Below are positions 24,073 to 35,027 of a stretch of 64,000 nt of DNA, piece after piece. The position numbers were made by a program, and so were the translations under genes. Origin of the DNA: Endocalyx cinctus (taxonomy: Eukaryota; Ascomycota; Sordariomycetes; Amphisphaeriales; Apiosporaceae); the NCBI GenBank assembly GCA_001600455.1, contig BCKC01000006.1, forward strand, positions 372,001-436,000, in the 5' to 3' direction. Position 1 is the stretch's first letter. Each line of letters begins with the position of its first letter. The notes under the pieces are model-generated. The model made no database searches and was not told where the DNA came from. It saw nothing but the letters and a program-made list of their open reading frames with translations.

Positions 24073-24486
24073 ATGTCAGGCTGGGGAAGCAGCAGTTGGT
24101 GCCTCTACGGCCAAATGACCAAAGAAAACGACCCCGAATTCTACTACGAAGCCCGAGGCCGGAGAGACGCGGCCCTCGCCCGGGGGGACGACCCCTTCGA
24201 GGACTTCAAAGACCTGATCGGCGCCACCACGACCGGAAGCCACAACGACGCGCGGTTGGAGCGCGCGTGGCGGCGCATGATGGAGGAAGGAGATCGCGAG
24301 GAGGAGGAAGCGGCGCACAAGCACGAAGCAGCGCGCGCCGCGTCGCCGTCGTCGTCATCTTCCTTCTCGTCTTCGTCCTCGTCTTCCCGGGAGGAAACCG
24401 GCAAGCGAGGGATCTTGCAGAGATTGTTTTCGAGGAAAAAGAAGCCTTTGCATTCGGCTTTGGTGTGCGACGATTATCCGTATTAA
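24073..24486 (+). CDS. Small orphan protein, 137 aa
   Basis: Single exon of 137 residues; I do not recognise the family. It starts MSGWGSSSWCLYGQMT, continues with charged helical sequence (FYYEARGRRDAALARGDDPFEDFKDLIG; RLERAWRRMMEEGDREEEE), then a polyserine run (about residues 93-109) and a basic, Lys-rich tail. There is no signal peptide or membrane segment. Reasons to believe it: a well-placed TATA box and CA-rich leader, GC-rich codons against an A/T-rich background, and an intact ATG with an AACAACATG context. Its isolation among pseudogenes suggests a lineage-restricted accessory gene. The third-frame antisense ORFs across it are shadows of high GC. Confidence 0.55.
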   Translation: MSGWGSSSWCLYGQMTKENDPEFYYEARGRRDAALARGDDPFEDFKDLIGATTTGSHNDARLERAWRRMMEEGDREEEEAAHKHEAARAASPSSSSSFSSSSSSSREETGKRGILQRLFSRKKKPLHSALVCDDYPY

Positions 24487-26741
24487 AAAAAGACAGGGGC
24501 AAAAGGTCCAGGAGGGCATTCGGAGACTCATCTTTCTTTTTTTCGGCTCTTACATTAATATTGTTACTACTACGGGAATATGGGCGGCATGGCGGTGTGG
24601 TAGCATAGTGGTATGGGTGCATAGCGGTTCTGTTTTGATATTACCTCGACTCTTTCGTTCAATCTTGATACCCTCTACATTTACAATTTAATTAATAATA
24701 ATTTTAACTATCTCATTATAAATTTCACCACGACTTAATTGGTATCTATCCAAGTGTATTAAGAAATAAGATGAAATCTGACCTGGAAAGAATATGATTC
24801 TAGGAGCTCATGATCGTGACTGCGGAAACATCCTTCTCGTTTCGAACTGCCTCATTTCCTAAGTCATAGTACGTATGATTATAGGGATTAAGAATTTTCA
24901 TGAGATCTTCAAAACATAATGTTAATAGTTTTCACTGGTGACGTCTTCGTCTCCTAGTCTAATTATGCCAACGCCTCAAGAAGGATCCCGGTATCGAGGC
25001 TTTAATGAGGACAGGTCCTACTTCTTGAATGAGGGCCATTCTATTCTATTGTTCTCTACTAATCCTTTTTTAAGGCGGACTAGAATGCTAGCGCATCGGG
25101 AATAAAAATAAATAAGAGGATCGTATAGCATGTCAAATAGGACCTGTCAGTCTTGACCCACAGTAAAATTGTAATCGTCGTTACGACGAACCCAGAACCA
25201 GTAAATCCCCAACATTCATACGTGTATAATTTTCGCCTTAAATCACCGAGAGTGTTTAGATCGATATCAATAGAGAACGAAGGACTGGAAATACTTCTTT
25301 TTTTCGTAAAATGCAAGTGGATGTAATATTCGTATGGGCACCTCTCAATAAGAAAAGTTTCGGGCAGATCGGCAAGGTGACGGTACCATCGAGACGTTCG
25401 AGCTGATCTTTGAGGCTGAGTCGATTACGAGGGACCCCGCCAACCCGCTTACAGTTTACTTACGAGGAATTGACAGATTGACAAGCGGCCGTTTATATCC
25501 GGTAGTGAGAGCCTCTATTTGTTTAATTAAGTAATTGTGTATATAGAGTTATTACCGCTTGGCGAGTCTTGAAAATCGGTGTTGATCCTTCACTTATTTA
25601 ACTCTAGGTTAAGATGCTAAGCTCCTACGTCATTGATACGTATTTGTATTTGTTGTTCGTCGGTATATCTTCATGCTAGCTAGCGCTATGATTTAATTAG
25701 AATTAATATGGCTAGAATGGTACGCATGGCAATTCTTATGGACCTGACTGAGTGCTACAGTGGTGTAGCATAATCAATCTAACGTTAGAGGAATCGTGGG
25801 GGTATCTCAGACATAGTGAATCCAACGAACTAGGTCTAAGTAACTTATGCCGAAACTATGATGTCAAAAGAACTTAAGAACAATTATAGAATAATTGAAA
25901 CAAAATAGCCAGTTACGGAAAAGAACATATATTTCAAAGCGAGTAAGAGTTCATGGCACGGGCTAGCCTTGAACTAGTGTACTCAGGCATCTTCTGTGTT
26001 GACCGGTAGTTATTTTCTCGTATCGCTGGATATCGAAGAATAAGTTTTCGTTTTAGGCTTGCTGATATTGTAAAACCCATTCTATCCAAGTAGCCCCCCG
26101 AGAAGAAATCAAGTTGAGCGTGACCAGCAAGAAGCCGGCGAGCGGTGGAAGAACAGGATACATGCTGTCGAGGACATATCTCTATACACCGCCACAACTG
26201 TTCAGATTCTCGAAAAGGTTTCGTGGCCATTACATATAAATGCGCAAAGCCTTCCTCCGTTAGTAGAGAGTGGGCTATTTATGCCAATAATGGAGCATTA
26301 ATCTATTCACATAATACTTGAATGGCTAAGTACATCCCTGGGTACGGTTGTCCGGAAGGACTACTGGGGAATGTTGGATATATATAATTTTGATTTATAC
26401 ATGATATAAAATTAGTTTTATTTATTAAATAAATGTTTTTATTTGTATATTACCGTGGCCGATCCCAACTGCCACGCGTTAACAACACATGAGCCACTAC
26501 TCCATATTACGGAAGAAACCTTAGGGTTAGAATTTGACCCATAAGCTCTAAGCGTTCCTATCTCATTCCTTGATGCCTTTACATTTTTCTTTCTTTTCTC
26601 AATGATCGATTTGGCCAACTCTACCTAGGCCTTCCCACTGAATGCTTTAGCAACTCCGCATCAAACAGCAAGATGTAAACCGTCAGTCACATTTCCCCAT
26701 CGCGCGTGAACCCAATCTAGCGGAACTCTAGTATTTAATCT
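24487..26741. other. Gene-poor accessory spacer (2.3 kb)
   Basis: No supported gene. The antisense frame at 25934-26230 (98 codons) has some coding-like composition but no recognisable motif and no splice partner. The sequence is moderately A/T-rich. Confidence 0.45.
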
Positions 26742-27691
26742 TCAGGGACCTTTCGTTCCGTATAAGGGTAGATCATCTCTCGTCCTGTAGAACTTCCCGT
26801 CGGGATTAAAGCACGTGCGCTGTTCCCACGCTTTATACCGCCGCTTGAACCGAGGGTTGTGCGGGACTCTAGAGAGTAGGTACTTGAATGCTTCCCGGCT
26901 CCCAATTTCTCTTGCGAGCCCGGGGCAGTAGACGAAAAGTAACACTAGGGAATGAGCCACCCATATGAAGTAGAGTCTCTCCAGCCTTCGAGCGACGGGG
27001 TGAGATATATATTTACGGACCCACGGCGGTGACTGGGTCACGTTCCCCCCGCTCCCCGTGACGGCCGTCGCGCCGCTGCCGATGACGGCGATTTTCTTGT
27101 TCTCGTAGTCATAGCCGACTGGCCGTAACTGTGGGTTGATCACATCCCCCTGAAAATTGCCGAGACCGGGAATCTCGGTTTGAAGAGGTGTTTTATAATC
27201 GTAATATCCCGTGAAAAAAAAAAAAAAAAACTAAGAAGCATGATATGAACGTTTTCGTATGACCATTTCGTAGGTTTATGAGCAAGTTCCATCGCTGATG
27301 CTCTGAAGACTAGTCGGCGGAGACGATTCGGTGACCTAGTTTGATGTACTCTTTAAGCCCGTGTCTTGAAACGGGGTCGGAGAGATGTGATAAAATCAGA
27401 CGACCCTCAGCGACGGGATGATCGTAAGGCCAAGGGTACCAGGCGAAGCCGAAAGTATGGAGGTCGGCATCGGGCCCCACACCGGGATATCGGAAGGGAT
27501 TGCAAGACCGCCCCCGATGGCGTCCCTGTTCTCGAGCACGCAAGGGTGGCACCGGGCACCTCCGTCTTCGGACGGTAGGCACAGTTGATACCAGAAATAC
27601 CGGCGCCTATCATGAAAATATCGAACGCCTCGGTAACTCCGTCAGCTCTATGCGAAGCAGGCTCATCCTGAGACAAACCTTCCCCAGACAA
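26742..27691 (-). pseudogene. Broken FAD monooxygenase (Baeyer-Villiger / FMO-like)
   Basis: The frame near 27620 has the FAD dinucleotide motif (DIFMIGAGISGINCAYR) followed by EVPGATLA. Near 27540-27500 the reading frame shifts twice, after which FRYPGVGPDADLHTFGFAWYPW and RLILSHLSDPVSRHGLKEY continue to a premature TAG at 27312-27314, where the family normally has Trp. Further on, VINPQLRPVGYDYENKKIAV and IGSGATAVT preserve the NADPH-binding motif, then the frame ends early without the C-terminal third. There is no in-frame ATG at the 5' end, and a 17-A run sits near 27214. The parts are in the right order for a CzcO-like flavin monooxygenase, which would convert ketones to esters or lactones. 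The gene cannot make a full product. Confidence 0.8.
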
Positions 27692-28287
27692 TTCCTCTAT
27701 TTTTCTTCATTTTTAATTGACAGGGATAAACTATTTTGATATTACATTAAGTGAGTTGGAAGTATCCACCACCAACAATTCCTGCATCTGCAGGCAGTTC
27801 GTAAACGATTGTTAAAGATTCTTCACACCTCCTGCACTTCACAAAAGAGCAGTGTCCGAAAAAGCGAAACATTGATTAAATCTGTGCTGATAATAATGCT
27901 TAAACATAACGTCCTCTTACCTTTACTGTGCGATTAATTGGATTTATAATCTTGGCCTGTTGGTATACGTCTTTTTGTCAACACAAAATACTGCAATTAT
28001 ACCCATGAAGTATTGAGTTACAGCCCCCTTTCCATTGAAAAGGACTCAATAATTACTTTAGAGAAAAGGAGGCCACTTATTCTAGTTGGGCTATTGTACT
28101 GCGAATTGTCGTATGTGACTTCGTGATGATGAACTACCTGGCCGCGCACACTAGGCGCCACTTAAAGTGCTACTACACATTCTTCTGGAGCAATTGCAAT
28201 ACCTAGCATATCTGGCAGACGTATGTACATAGTGAGTATGGCAACACTAGCCATACCTATGTTTAACAAAGGACCAGGGAGTGCTCT
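27692..28287. other. Spacer between broken genes
   Basis: About 600 bases of A/T-rich sequence with no recognisable gene or RNA. Confidence 0.45.
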
Positions 28288-28690
28288 TTAGTGGTAAATG
28301 TTAACTTTAACTAGAAGCCATATTTCCCCATAGCTATGATTGAATCGATGACTTGCTTCCGAAGGAAAATAAACTAGTTTAGACCCGCTAATATCTCCAT
28401 TTCTGGGTTCATTCAACCCCATAAACGTGCCCTCTAACCCACCCCCTGTCATGTTCACGATAGGTTTCAGCGGGGTAGTTACTCCGCGGACCAAACGGTC
28501 GGTGAATAAAGATAAAAACGCCGCGGCGAAATCGTATCCGCCTGGCCTCGGGAGAACCGTTTGATCAATCTAGACATACTCGTGACCAAAAGCGTCGTAT
28601 GCGAGCAGGGAATAGGGACCGTCTATCTTAAGATTCGCTTTCTGGGGTAAGATCTCGTCCAGGAGTTTCAGCTGACATAGATGCTTGGCT
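28288..28690 (-). pseudogene. Decayed coding frame of unknown family
   Basis: On the minus strand one frame stays coding-like for about 130 codons: LKLLDEILPQKANLKIDGPY, SLLAYDAFGHEYV, a TAG, then PRPGGYDFAAAFLSLF, VNMTGGGLEGTFMGLNEP and FPSEASHRFNHSYGEIWLL. A single in-frame TAG (28574-28572) interrupts it, one transition away from Trp or Gln. No start codon is visible and upstream codons hit another stop. I do not recognise the family. It lies between the broken monooxygenase and the broken dehydrogenase and probably belonged to the same cluster. It could also be one exon of a larger gene. Confidence 0.45.
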
Positions 28691-28802
28691 TAACGTCGCT
28701 GAGAGAGGCTCCGCAGAGCTCTACCCCGGTACCTACCCATGCGGTCCCATGCGGTCCCATGCGTATCGTGGCGTGTTGTTAGTATAGGAATGTTTTATTG
28801 AC

Positions 28803-29531
28803 ATGCGCGCAAGCCGGCTACTTGTAGTCGAGCACCGCGTCTGCACCTACTATGCGGACATGGTCGAAGCTGCAAGGGAACGAAGGAGAAACGACCTTCA
28901 GTCCCGCGGCCTCGGTGAGCTGGACTCGGAGGAGGGCAGCTTCTTATCGAGAACCTCTCTGGCGGTAGATCTTGCCTACCGATGTTTGTCCGTGAAACTC
29001 AATATCACGGATGCAAGCTCAGTTCAAGTTATGATAGATCTCGCCGTCAAGGAATTCGGTCGAGTTAATTACCTCGTAAATACCGTGGACGTAAGTTTTC
29101 ACTCATTAACAAGTGACTCAACTAGAGGCTAGTGAGATAACAATAGATAATAGGTAGACGTAGTGGCGTACATTCCGTTTAAAGAGATAGATGACGTGGA
29201 CTACGACCGTTTACTCAAAATAAATGGGAAAGGATCCTATATGATATCGAAAGCTATTATAAAAGTGATGCAGCCACAGGAATCGCTGAAAGTAGATCTA
29301 GACATCCTCGACGCCGGCCGCGGATCCATAGTTTATTTTTCCACTGGCCTGGCGCGTGGAGCCGGTCCGCTTGAGTCAAAACCCCAATGTATGAGGAAGG
29401 TTTTAGGGGGTTTCCCATAACACCCATGATCGTGGGTAAGTTGGCTGCGAGGAAGCGTCCGATGGAACCTTTCGAAGTTGCCTTGAATCGTGTATATCTA
29501 TGCAGTCCCGGCGCTGTGGCAATTACCGGTA
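28803..29531 (+). pseudogene. Broken short-chain dehydrogenase/reductase
   Basis: LNITDASSVQVMIDLAVKEF and GRVNYLVNT match the central SDR core (the NAG-type strand reads NTVD). An intron-like stretch with GTAAGT follows (about 29091-29158), and then YIPFKEIDDVDYDRLLKING, MISKAIIKVMQ and RGSIVYFSTGLARGAGPLES. The Rossmann N-terminus (TGxxxGxG) is absent, the expected YxxxK active site is not readable after LESKP, and the frame runs out near 29420. A downstream piece in another frame (KLAARKRPMEPFEVA ... LCSPGAVAITG) is the normal C-terminal end, so a frameshift separates them. The intact family reduces or oxidises carbonyl/alcohol groups with NAD(P). This copy cannot be functional. Confidence 0.72.
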
Positions 29532-30395
29532 CATAATGATGACTTGCGGCCTGACAACATTCGGCCGCTGCTCGGGCAATAAGCCGTCGAATTCAGACGA
29601 TCCGGCCCCGTTAAGAGCCGCCTGTATATCGCTTAGAGACTGGTCGGGAAGGAGACGCGCAATGTCATTCATCGAGATATTTAGAAACACAGACGTGGCG
29701 ATCCCGAGAGAGAGCACAAGCCCTCCCATCTGCGCTTAGTTCAGAAATCCAGCTACCGTGCGGGCCTCGGACCGCGATACTTTAGCTTGACTGACCGTGT
29801 ATGGTAGCTGCACCGCGGGTCCGCGGCCCAACCCCTGAATGATAGTATATCCGGTGCACACGGCTGCGTACAAAGCCGAGTCGTCAAAGGTGGACTAGAA
29901 GAGGAGCGGTAGGGTGTAGATGGTAACGACGTTGCTGGCGATGGCGAGCGTAGACTAGCAGAACAGGATTGCCATCTGCAGGTTACCGGTTAGGTGTAGT
30001 GGAAATATCCTATCGACCGTGAATAAGCTGAAGCGCTGCTGGATGTAGAACGCGATACAAATAATACCTGCTGCCATATACAGTCCGATGAACTGGCCGC
30101 TGGTCCACGAATAAATGGCACCACCGGCCCCCAAAATCATCACCAGTATGAGAACGCCACCGAGAAAGAGTATCTCGCCTATATAGTCGACCTGTTTGAC
30201 CCTGCTCCAAATCGTCCTTGACGTGGACCCGGCTGGATGCACGGCTGGAACTAAGAAAATACAGGCGGGACCGCCGAGCGCGGCGATGACGACGAAGGGG
30301 TGTCACTCGGCTGCGGCTCGTTCGGATCCATTATCTCGCTGGCCACGTTTTCCGGGATGATCGCGTTGGGCTTCACAGACATAATAACTGATATC
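29523..30395 (-). pseudogene. Broken MFS drug/metabolite transporter
   Basis: The minus strand carries the C-terminal half of a 14-TM-type MFS permease: HPFVVIAALGGPACIFL, QVDYIGEILFLGGVLILVMI, SGQFIGLYMAAGIICIAFYI, then SVFLNISMNDIARLLPDQSL and SDIQAALNGAGSS. It is interrupted by three in-frame stops: TAG at about 29957, TAG at about 29897 and TAA at about 29739. All are single transitions from Gln (or Trp) codons at CpA. A frameshift at about 30300 separates a short acidic start (IIPENVASEIMDPNEPQPS). The N-terminal membrane helices are missing. It shares the strand of the broken monooxygenase. Function is lost; the intact MFS gene at 33213-35027 is of another subfamily. Confidence 0.8.
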
Positions 30396-31543
30396 CTCTT
30401 TCATAAGCAGTAATTCAGTCTCAAGGGGTTACACTTATTGGAGTCTGGATGTTTATTACAGAATGCTGGCGCTGGCGGATGGCGATATTTAAGTGCCTGG
30501 CTTATACCTACGTGACAGGAGACAGGAGACAGGAGTGTTAATTTTGGTTACAAGCCTAGAAGATGAAAAGAATAAATTACAAGAAAAAGAATACCTAAAA
30601 AGATGATATGATTCTCTTTCAAGGGGTTATAATCGGCTACCAAGGATAATTGACGCGAATCCATCACTCATTTTGCTTCGAAGGTCATCATTTCAAATTC
30701 TTAACAGAGTCTCTACATCTACGAAATTAAGACACTCGGCAACACGTAACTTACGTCTGTTTCTATATTTATTCATCACCAGAGGATATAAAAAAGATAA
30801 GAAATAAACTGATACATACCAAATAAATCTTATTTTAGTATACGATCTGGCAAGTATTAATGGTGTTGGTTGGTACCAATTTCGAGCTCTACTTTTTGAA
30901 TTGGCCGGGCCAATTATCATGTCATAGCATACATGCAACAAGAACCAACCAACAGCTCCTGCAATCTCTGTATCTTCAACAATTTCTATCGTTATATTCC
31001 AGAATCATACCTTACAAGACAAGATGGTTTGGTTGTTCCACCAATATCGGGTGTTACTCTTCTTTCCCTTGACACATATCCCTTTAACACAACTATTCTG
31101 ACACGCATTCTCGACGGAGTCAGTGGGTTAATGTCGTACATGGGAGTTGGGGAAGCGAATAATGCAGATAAACCTTCATCTGCATGATATATATACACGT
31201 ATAAAAAAACTGTCCTTCCGTGAATTTGGATTGCTGCATATCGGTGTTACAATACTACGTAATAGGTAATACTTTACCGTGAATTCATGGATACACCTGC
31301 AATATGAGGGAAAAAAAAGTTTAATGCCAAGGGGTTATACAGATTGTATGGCAGTTGTAGATCATATTACTTTGATGCTATTCTTCCGGAAGAAAGAGCT
31401 GGATAAAGTTGCGTGTTCATTTACGCTCAACGTGAAATTTCAATTTATTGTCAAAAGTGACAAGTTAACCGTCTCGTTGATTTCCTCTGTTCTTTGGAAT
31501 TATTCTATTTAAATACCCATTAAGATATACCAAAATTTTGACT
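30396..31543. other. Spacer upstream of the esterase gene
   Basis: A/T-rich. It contains three copies of GACAGGA at about 30514-30535. The frame at 30933-31187 is not recognisable. The promoter of the esterase gene must lie in the right part. Confidence 0.45.
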
Positions 31544-32713
31544 ATGATTGCATCTAAATCTCGACCACTCGTGGCATACGCCCCATTCAGGACGGTCTAC
31601 AAGCTGATATTTTACCTGTTGATTTTATGTCGCCTGCCTTTTTGGTTCGTTCAATACGTATTCGTTCGATCTTACCGACCACACCCCCGATGGACACCAC
31701 GACAGGCGATCCTAAACCGGCTCGCGCGAGAATACATAGATGTGACGAGCCACGTCCAGTCGCCTTGCCAGCTATCCCTAGAGCCTAAGAACGAGAAGGA
31801 TAGGTTCGTCGTTCTGGAGCCGGCGCATCGGGACTTATACCGAGGCCCTTTACGTGACGCAAGAGTGCTACCCGCTGCTATCGGCGGGACTTGGTACTTG
31901 AGGCCGTTCGTGAAATTATCCAACCTGAGGAAAATAAGGTCGCTTTCGACGTCGACGACCGTGATCCTTCATTTGCACGGGGGCGCCTTTATTGCGGGCG
32001 ACGGCCGACAGGAGAATGCGGGGTTTCTGAGTGCCATGCTACTCAAGCACACCAAGGCCACGGCGATCTTCGCTCCCCAGTACCGGCTATCCTCGCGACC
32101 GTCGTCGCAGCCGTTCCCGGCCGCTCTGCAGGACGCGCTGAGCAGCTACATGTACCTCGTTGACGTCATCGGGATCGCGCCGAAAAACATAACTCTGTCG
32201 GGAGACAGTGCGGGAGGTAATCTCGCGATCGGCCTGCTGCGATACTTGACAACCTACGCCGAGGAGCTGAACATCGGTATCCCGCCAACCGTCCTACTCA
32301 TATCTCCATGGGTGGCACCCAAGTCGGCTATGGGACCGAAATCGGTGATCACGAGCAATCCCCATGCTAAATCAGACTTCTTGACGCATTCCCATATGCG
32401 ATGGGGAGCGGTAGCATACACGGGGAGCGCAGACGTCACTGGCCCTTATATCTCGCCTCTGGGCCATCCTTTCCCGCTCCCTAACGGCATGCGCATATTC
32501 GTCAACGTCGGCGCGGTCGAGATAATGGACGTGGAAATCACACGATGGGTCAAGGAAATGCAGGCTATCAAGAGAAACGACGTGACGGTGAATTACGAGG
32601 CGGGCGCGCCGCACGACACGCTTTTGATGGGACCACTTATGGGATGGGAAGAGAGCGCCGAGAGGGTGGCGGCACGTATTGGGGACTTTTTACGGACGGC
32701 TGTTAAAAGATAA
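31544..32713 (+). CDS. Alpha/beta-hydrolase, HSL-family esterase/lipase
   Basis: Single exon of 389 residues from the first ATG. A hydrophobic N-terminal segment (LIFYLLILCRLPFWFVQYVFV) is a likely membrane anchor. The catalytic core is complete: the oxyanion-hole motif HLHGGAFIAGDG, the nucleophile elbow LSGDSAGGNLAI (Ser about residue 221), an acidic residue in the VGAVEIMDVEI region, and the histidine in GAPHDTLLMG. These are hallmarks of hormone-sensitive-lipase-type esterases that cleave short esters or lactones. It is the intact neighbour of a broken Baeyer-Villiger-type monooxygenase and dehydrogenase, a pairing usual in ketone degradation (inference). Substrate unknown. I used ATG 31544 because the earlier in-frame codon is TTG. 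Confidence 0.88.
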   Translation: MIASKSRPLVAYAPFRTVYKLIFYLLILCRLPFWFVQYVFVRSYRPHPRWTPRQAILNRLAREYIDVTSHVQSPCQLSLEPKNEKDRFVVLEPAHRDLYRGPLRDARVLPAAIGGTWYLRPFVKLSNLRKIRSLSTSTTVILHLHGGAFIAGDGRQENAGFLSAMLLKHTKATAIFAPQYRLSSRPSSQPFPAALQDALSSYMYLVDVIGIAPKNITLSGDSAGGNLAIGLLRYLTTYAEELNIGIPPTVLLISPWVAPKSAMGPKSVITSNPHAKSDFLTHSHMRWGAVAYTGSADVTGPYISPLGHPFPLPNGMRIFVNVGAVEIMDVEITRWVKEMQAIKRNDVTVNYEAGAPHDTLLMGPLMGWEESAERVAARIGDFLRTAVKR

Positions 32714-33212
32714 TTCAAACCCCCGCATCATGACGTCTTTTCCTACTTACTTTTGCTGCATTGCTACTATTAAGATGGACAAGGTAAAAAAATTCACATA
32801 CAAGAGAAAGTGTATTATTCTATGAGGCCTACAGAGGGTTTATACATTTTAAACGCTGATTACTTGTTACTCAGTCAGTCAAATATGAATATTCACACTA
32901 GCAGTGTTTTACCTCCCTACATTACCCTCAATTAGGACTGAGGGAATATACCGAGGAACCCGGGATGTTCAAAATGGCCATCCGTACGAGAGAAGTGACA
33001 CCTCGAATATGAGAATGATGGGCTCCTTACAGAGAGCCGGGGAAGGGGTAAGGGGTTATGGATGCAGTCTAGTTGGCCCGTTTTCACTTCATGTTGTGTC
33101 CAATGACCCCATTTTATCCGTAGATATTGTCTCATGTTCTTGTTAAATTAGGACTCAATATTCGTGAAAATTATCCTGGACATTTCGTCAAACTCAGTGC
33201 AGGTAATCATAA
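32714..33212. other. Convergent spacer, esterase / MFS transporter
   Basis: About 500 bases between the 3' ends of the esterase (+) and the MFS gene (-). No gene seen. Confidence 0.5.
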
Positions 33213-35027
33213 TCAACTCGCATCACCGTTATCATCATTGCTAGCGGAGCTTTGGCTATCATCCCCCAAATATCGCTGCTCTTCAAATTCCCTCTCATTT
33301 GCCCCTCTTTTAAAAACAACTAGAAGACCAAGATCATATAATGCCTTGAGGGACCCGGACCCCACGAACGAGAGCCAGAAAAGGTCATGGTCGACTAGAA
33401 ATCCCGTAAGGATGGGTCCAAGGCTCTGCGCCGTAGTCTTCACCACGTTGACGGTGCCCATGACGGCCGTGCGCTCGCCAGGTCGGATTATAGCGGCCAA
33501 GAAAGCGGATCGGGGGCCCGTATCCATGGACTGGGTCGAGGCGTTTAATACGCAGAAAAGAAGGGCTAGACGCACGTCATTCGGTACACCGATGAGGGCC
33601 CTGAATATTTGTGATGGTAGGTGGGTAAATACCATCGTCTAGTGAAGTGCAAACTTTAGTAAGTCGTAATTATTCAAGATAGCAGAGTGTGAACCCATAT
33701 CTTGAAGTCATAAAGAAAGGGAAGATGAAACCCTTACATTGATATTCCCAAATCGTTTGGCAAGAGAAGAAGCTACGATCATTGAGACACCCGCCAGTAT
33801 CTGCGTCACGAAAAAGAATGTGCCTAATTTCCCTTCTTCGATGTCGAACTTGTACTTGAAATAATAAGTAATCCATGATCTAAAGTTCGTTAGTGAAGAC
33901 CCTGAGCTAGTCAAGAGAGGTGGAGGGGGTTAGATGATTATTGCCTTTTACTTACAGTGGCGCAAGCCCTGTTCCAAATGCGTCCAAGCCAAATAATAGA
34001 CATAGATTGATAAAAGTCGGGACGCTTTCTCTCCTGATATTCGGTAACAGGGTTCTGAGGCTTGTTTTAGGTTCCGTTGGAGGCCGTTGCTCATCATCTG
34101 TCCGTGTATGTTCTGGAGGGCCGTTCAAAAGCGGCGTGGTCTCATCTTCGCGAACAAAACGACCCTGAACTCTCTGCTGTTCGTCTTCTTGCTGAAGTTT
34201 TTCCAATTCGACCGACCGACTCAGAAGGAGCGTCAATACTAGTTTCAAAACGCCCACAGCAGCGTACGCTAAGTAGATGGCTCGATAGGAATAGATGAAC
34301 TCCCAGTCAAGCTCGTCGGTCAGGTATTGAAGCACCCATCCACAAGCAACAAGACCAAAAGCGGCACCTGCAAGCCCGAATAGGCTATACCACGCGTAAA
34401 CATCGCTTCGGTGTCCAGGTTCGACAAGTTGTGCCACAATACTTTCCTCGATAGCGCGGAAAGGCCCGATCTCGTTACCACTATAATTTATTCTTATGCG
34501 TCAGCTAGAGACCCAAGTTATTGGAATTACTCCTGACTCTACTAGATCTAAAATTAAAGATTTTACCTCGGACTGATAACCCCAATGATTGCAGCGAGTA
34601 GCAAAACCCAATATGTTCCGGACATAGCGAATACTACACCACTCACGATCATCAACACAGCCCCGAGCGCGAGAATCAGCTTGCGACCGAGACCGTCCGC
34701 GAACAGTGTCAAGAAAAAGCTAATGATTATATCGCCTACGAGGGTCAACGTCATGAAAAGACCGATTCTAATCTTGTCTACACCCAGAGCGTCTAGGTAT
34801 GAGACCAGAATCAAGGTGGAAAGGCCGTACGCAAACATACGGACGAACCGCTGCGCGCATAAGAGCTTCACATCTAGAGTCGAAACGTGCAGTGATAGGA
34901 GACCCAGTTCCTCAAGTACTCGCTTTAGGAAAATGCCTAGTTTCTTTTTCTTCTGATGGCCATCGTGGGTATTTTCAGTCGCCGATTCCGTCGCTGTATC
35001 GGGTGGAAGTTCTTCGGAAGAGGACAT
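33213..35027 (-). CDS. MFS transporter, intact
   Basis: Exons 35027-34567, 34480-33956, 33879-33738 and 33638-33213 join in phase to 517 residues. A cytoplasmic N-terminus with a Lys run is followed by twelve hydrophobic segments; the loop 2-3 signature reads LFADGLGRKLILALGAVLM (MFS D-x-x-GR-K form). A conserved NEIGPFRAIEESIVAQL follows helix 4, and a long charged central loop (SVELEKLQQEDEQQRVQGRF) contains a PLLNGP motif. The third-intron branch sequence CACTAAC is typical. The GPFRAIEE signature resembles a family of uncharacterised fungal/bacterial MFS permeases, so the substrate is unknown. It sits in a decaying cluster next to an esterase and may export or import the same compound (inference). 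Start chosen at the first ATG (MSSSEELPP). Confidence 0.88.

Noticed and set aside
24585..24615. GGTAGCATAGTGGTA resembling a tRNA A box
   Set aside because: No B box, anticodon stem or acceptor stem follows.
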